The position numbers and the translations under genes are program-made. The notes below the pieces were generated by a model. That model was not told where the DNA came from. It ran no database searches and saw only the letters and a program-made list of their open reading frames with translations. Shown here in pieces: positions 63,553-64,000 of a stretch of DNA of 64,000 bases (position 1 is its first letter; each line of letters starts with the position of its first letter). The stretch covers positions 1-64,000 of the forward strand of contig JASAMV010007517.1 in NCBI GenBank assembly GCA_030248065.1, in the 5' to 3' direction. This stretch comes from Rhynchonema sp. JSB1_4 (Eukaryota > Nematoda > Chromadorea > Monhysterida > Xyalidae).

Positions 63553-63850
63553 CCAGAGATTAGGATCGGGATCGGGCCAGGCCGAGCTGGGATTTTGGAC
63601 TTTTGGCTCGGGCCGAGCCGGGCCGCAGATTTGGAGGTTCGGGCCCACCGGGCCGGACCGGGCCCGAATTGCTCATATTTCAAGCCAAAACCATCATTTT
63701 GGACCAAAAATCTCCAAAAAAAAAATAAACTGCGCTTGTGTATGCCAGAGGTCGCAATTCCCGATCGTTGGGCCGGGCCGCGATTTTGGGCTTTTGGCTC
63801 GGGCCGGGCCGGAGATTTGGAGGGTCGGGCCGGGCCAGGCCAGGCACTCC
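63553..63850. mobile_element. Second copy of the GC-rich GGGCCGGG element
   Basis: It starts CAGAGATTAGGATCGGG, the same terminus as the element at 29498-29906, and shares the AATTCGGGCC / GGAGATTTTTGG core in reverse. GGGCCGGG blocks flank an AT-rich centre. Confidence 0.6.
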
Positions 63851-63889
63851 GGCCTATGGGTGGGCACACTACCCAATACCAATACCACC

Positions 63890-64000
63890 CAGTGTAGTTC
63901 CTGGGGTGAGCTATCTCCCCTCAGGTGGTACACTATCCCCCTATCTCCCCCTCCGGGTACACTATCTCCCCCAATTTTTGCCCAAAATAGGCATTTTTAG
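63890..64000. mobile_element. Left part of another hAT-like MITE, cut by the window edge
   Basis: It begins CAGTGTAGTTCCTGGGGTGA, like the CAGTG ends of the other copies, then CTATCTCCCC repeats and the AT-rich TTTTTGCCCAAAATAGGC core. The right end is outside the window. Confidence 0.6.

Larger units (their letters stand above)
63440..64000. other. NDUFA9 upstream region, mostly repeats
   Basis: About 100 bases of unique sequence precede a GC-rich GGGCCGGG element (63553-63850) and the start of another hAT-like MITE (63890 to window end). Promoter motifs were not identified. The long frames here arise from the GC-rich repeat. Confidence 0.55.

Noticed and set aside
63361..63897. Long overlapping frames on both strands
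   Set aside because: They are produced by the GC-rich GGGCCGGG repeat, which has few stop codons. No domain is present.

Overview
The window looks like a piece of animal, most probably nematode, nuclear DNA. Every recognisable gene is split by short GT..AG introns. Many acceptors read TTTCAG or TTTTCAG, the gene families are metazoan, and degenerate arrays of TTAGGC (the nematode telomere unit) lie between genes. No bacterial, viral, rRNA or CRISPR features were seen. The species cannot be named from sequence alone.

Nine protein genes were rebuilt exon by exon. Donor and acceptor phases agree at every junction, except that the start of one RalGAP exon is uncertain. From left to right: a TatD-family metal-dependent hydrolase (405-3295, +, 5' end open); a secreted EB/lustrin/Kunitz protein (4109-7481, +); a secreted matrix metalloproteinase (11823-15554, +); a mucin-like protein with two PAN/apple domains (16358-18313, -); a second matrix metalloproteinase (21425-27236, -); the katanin p60 ATPase (30374-35192, +); a RalGAP alpha-type GTPase-activating subunit in 34 exons (36055-50728, +); a SEC14+GOLD lipid-transfer protein (52421-55745, +); and the mitochondrial complex I subunit NDUFA9 (59164-63439, -).

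The left half (4-27 kb) is rich in secreted, disulphide-bonded proteins. The two metalloproteinases point toward each other with the PAN gene between them, and they share most intron positions, so they look like an old inverted duplication. The right half holds unrelated housekeeping and signalling genes.

Introns and intergenic gaps carry many small non-autonomous elements. A hAT-like group has CAGTG/CACTG ends and 8-bp target duplications (2115-2538, 42358-42728, 61342-62048, 62593-62948, and one starting at 63890). A TA-duplicating MITE has a tRNA-like core (49037-49300, 61432-61696); its second copy sits inside one of the hAT-like elements and gives a natural empty-site comparison. Others are a long palindromic MITE, a Tigger/pogo-like MITE, a Harbinger-like hairpin, a 2.7-kb foldback structure, GC-rich GGGCCGGG elements and several intronic repeat families. 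The decamer TGATGTTTCA occurs 12 times on the two strands, far above chance, both inside and outside genes.
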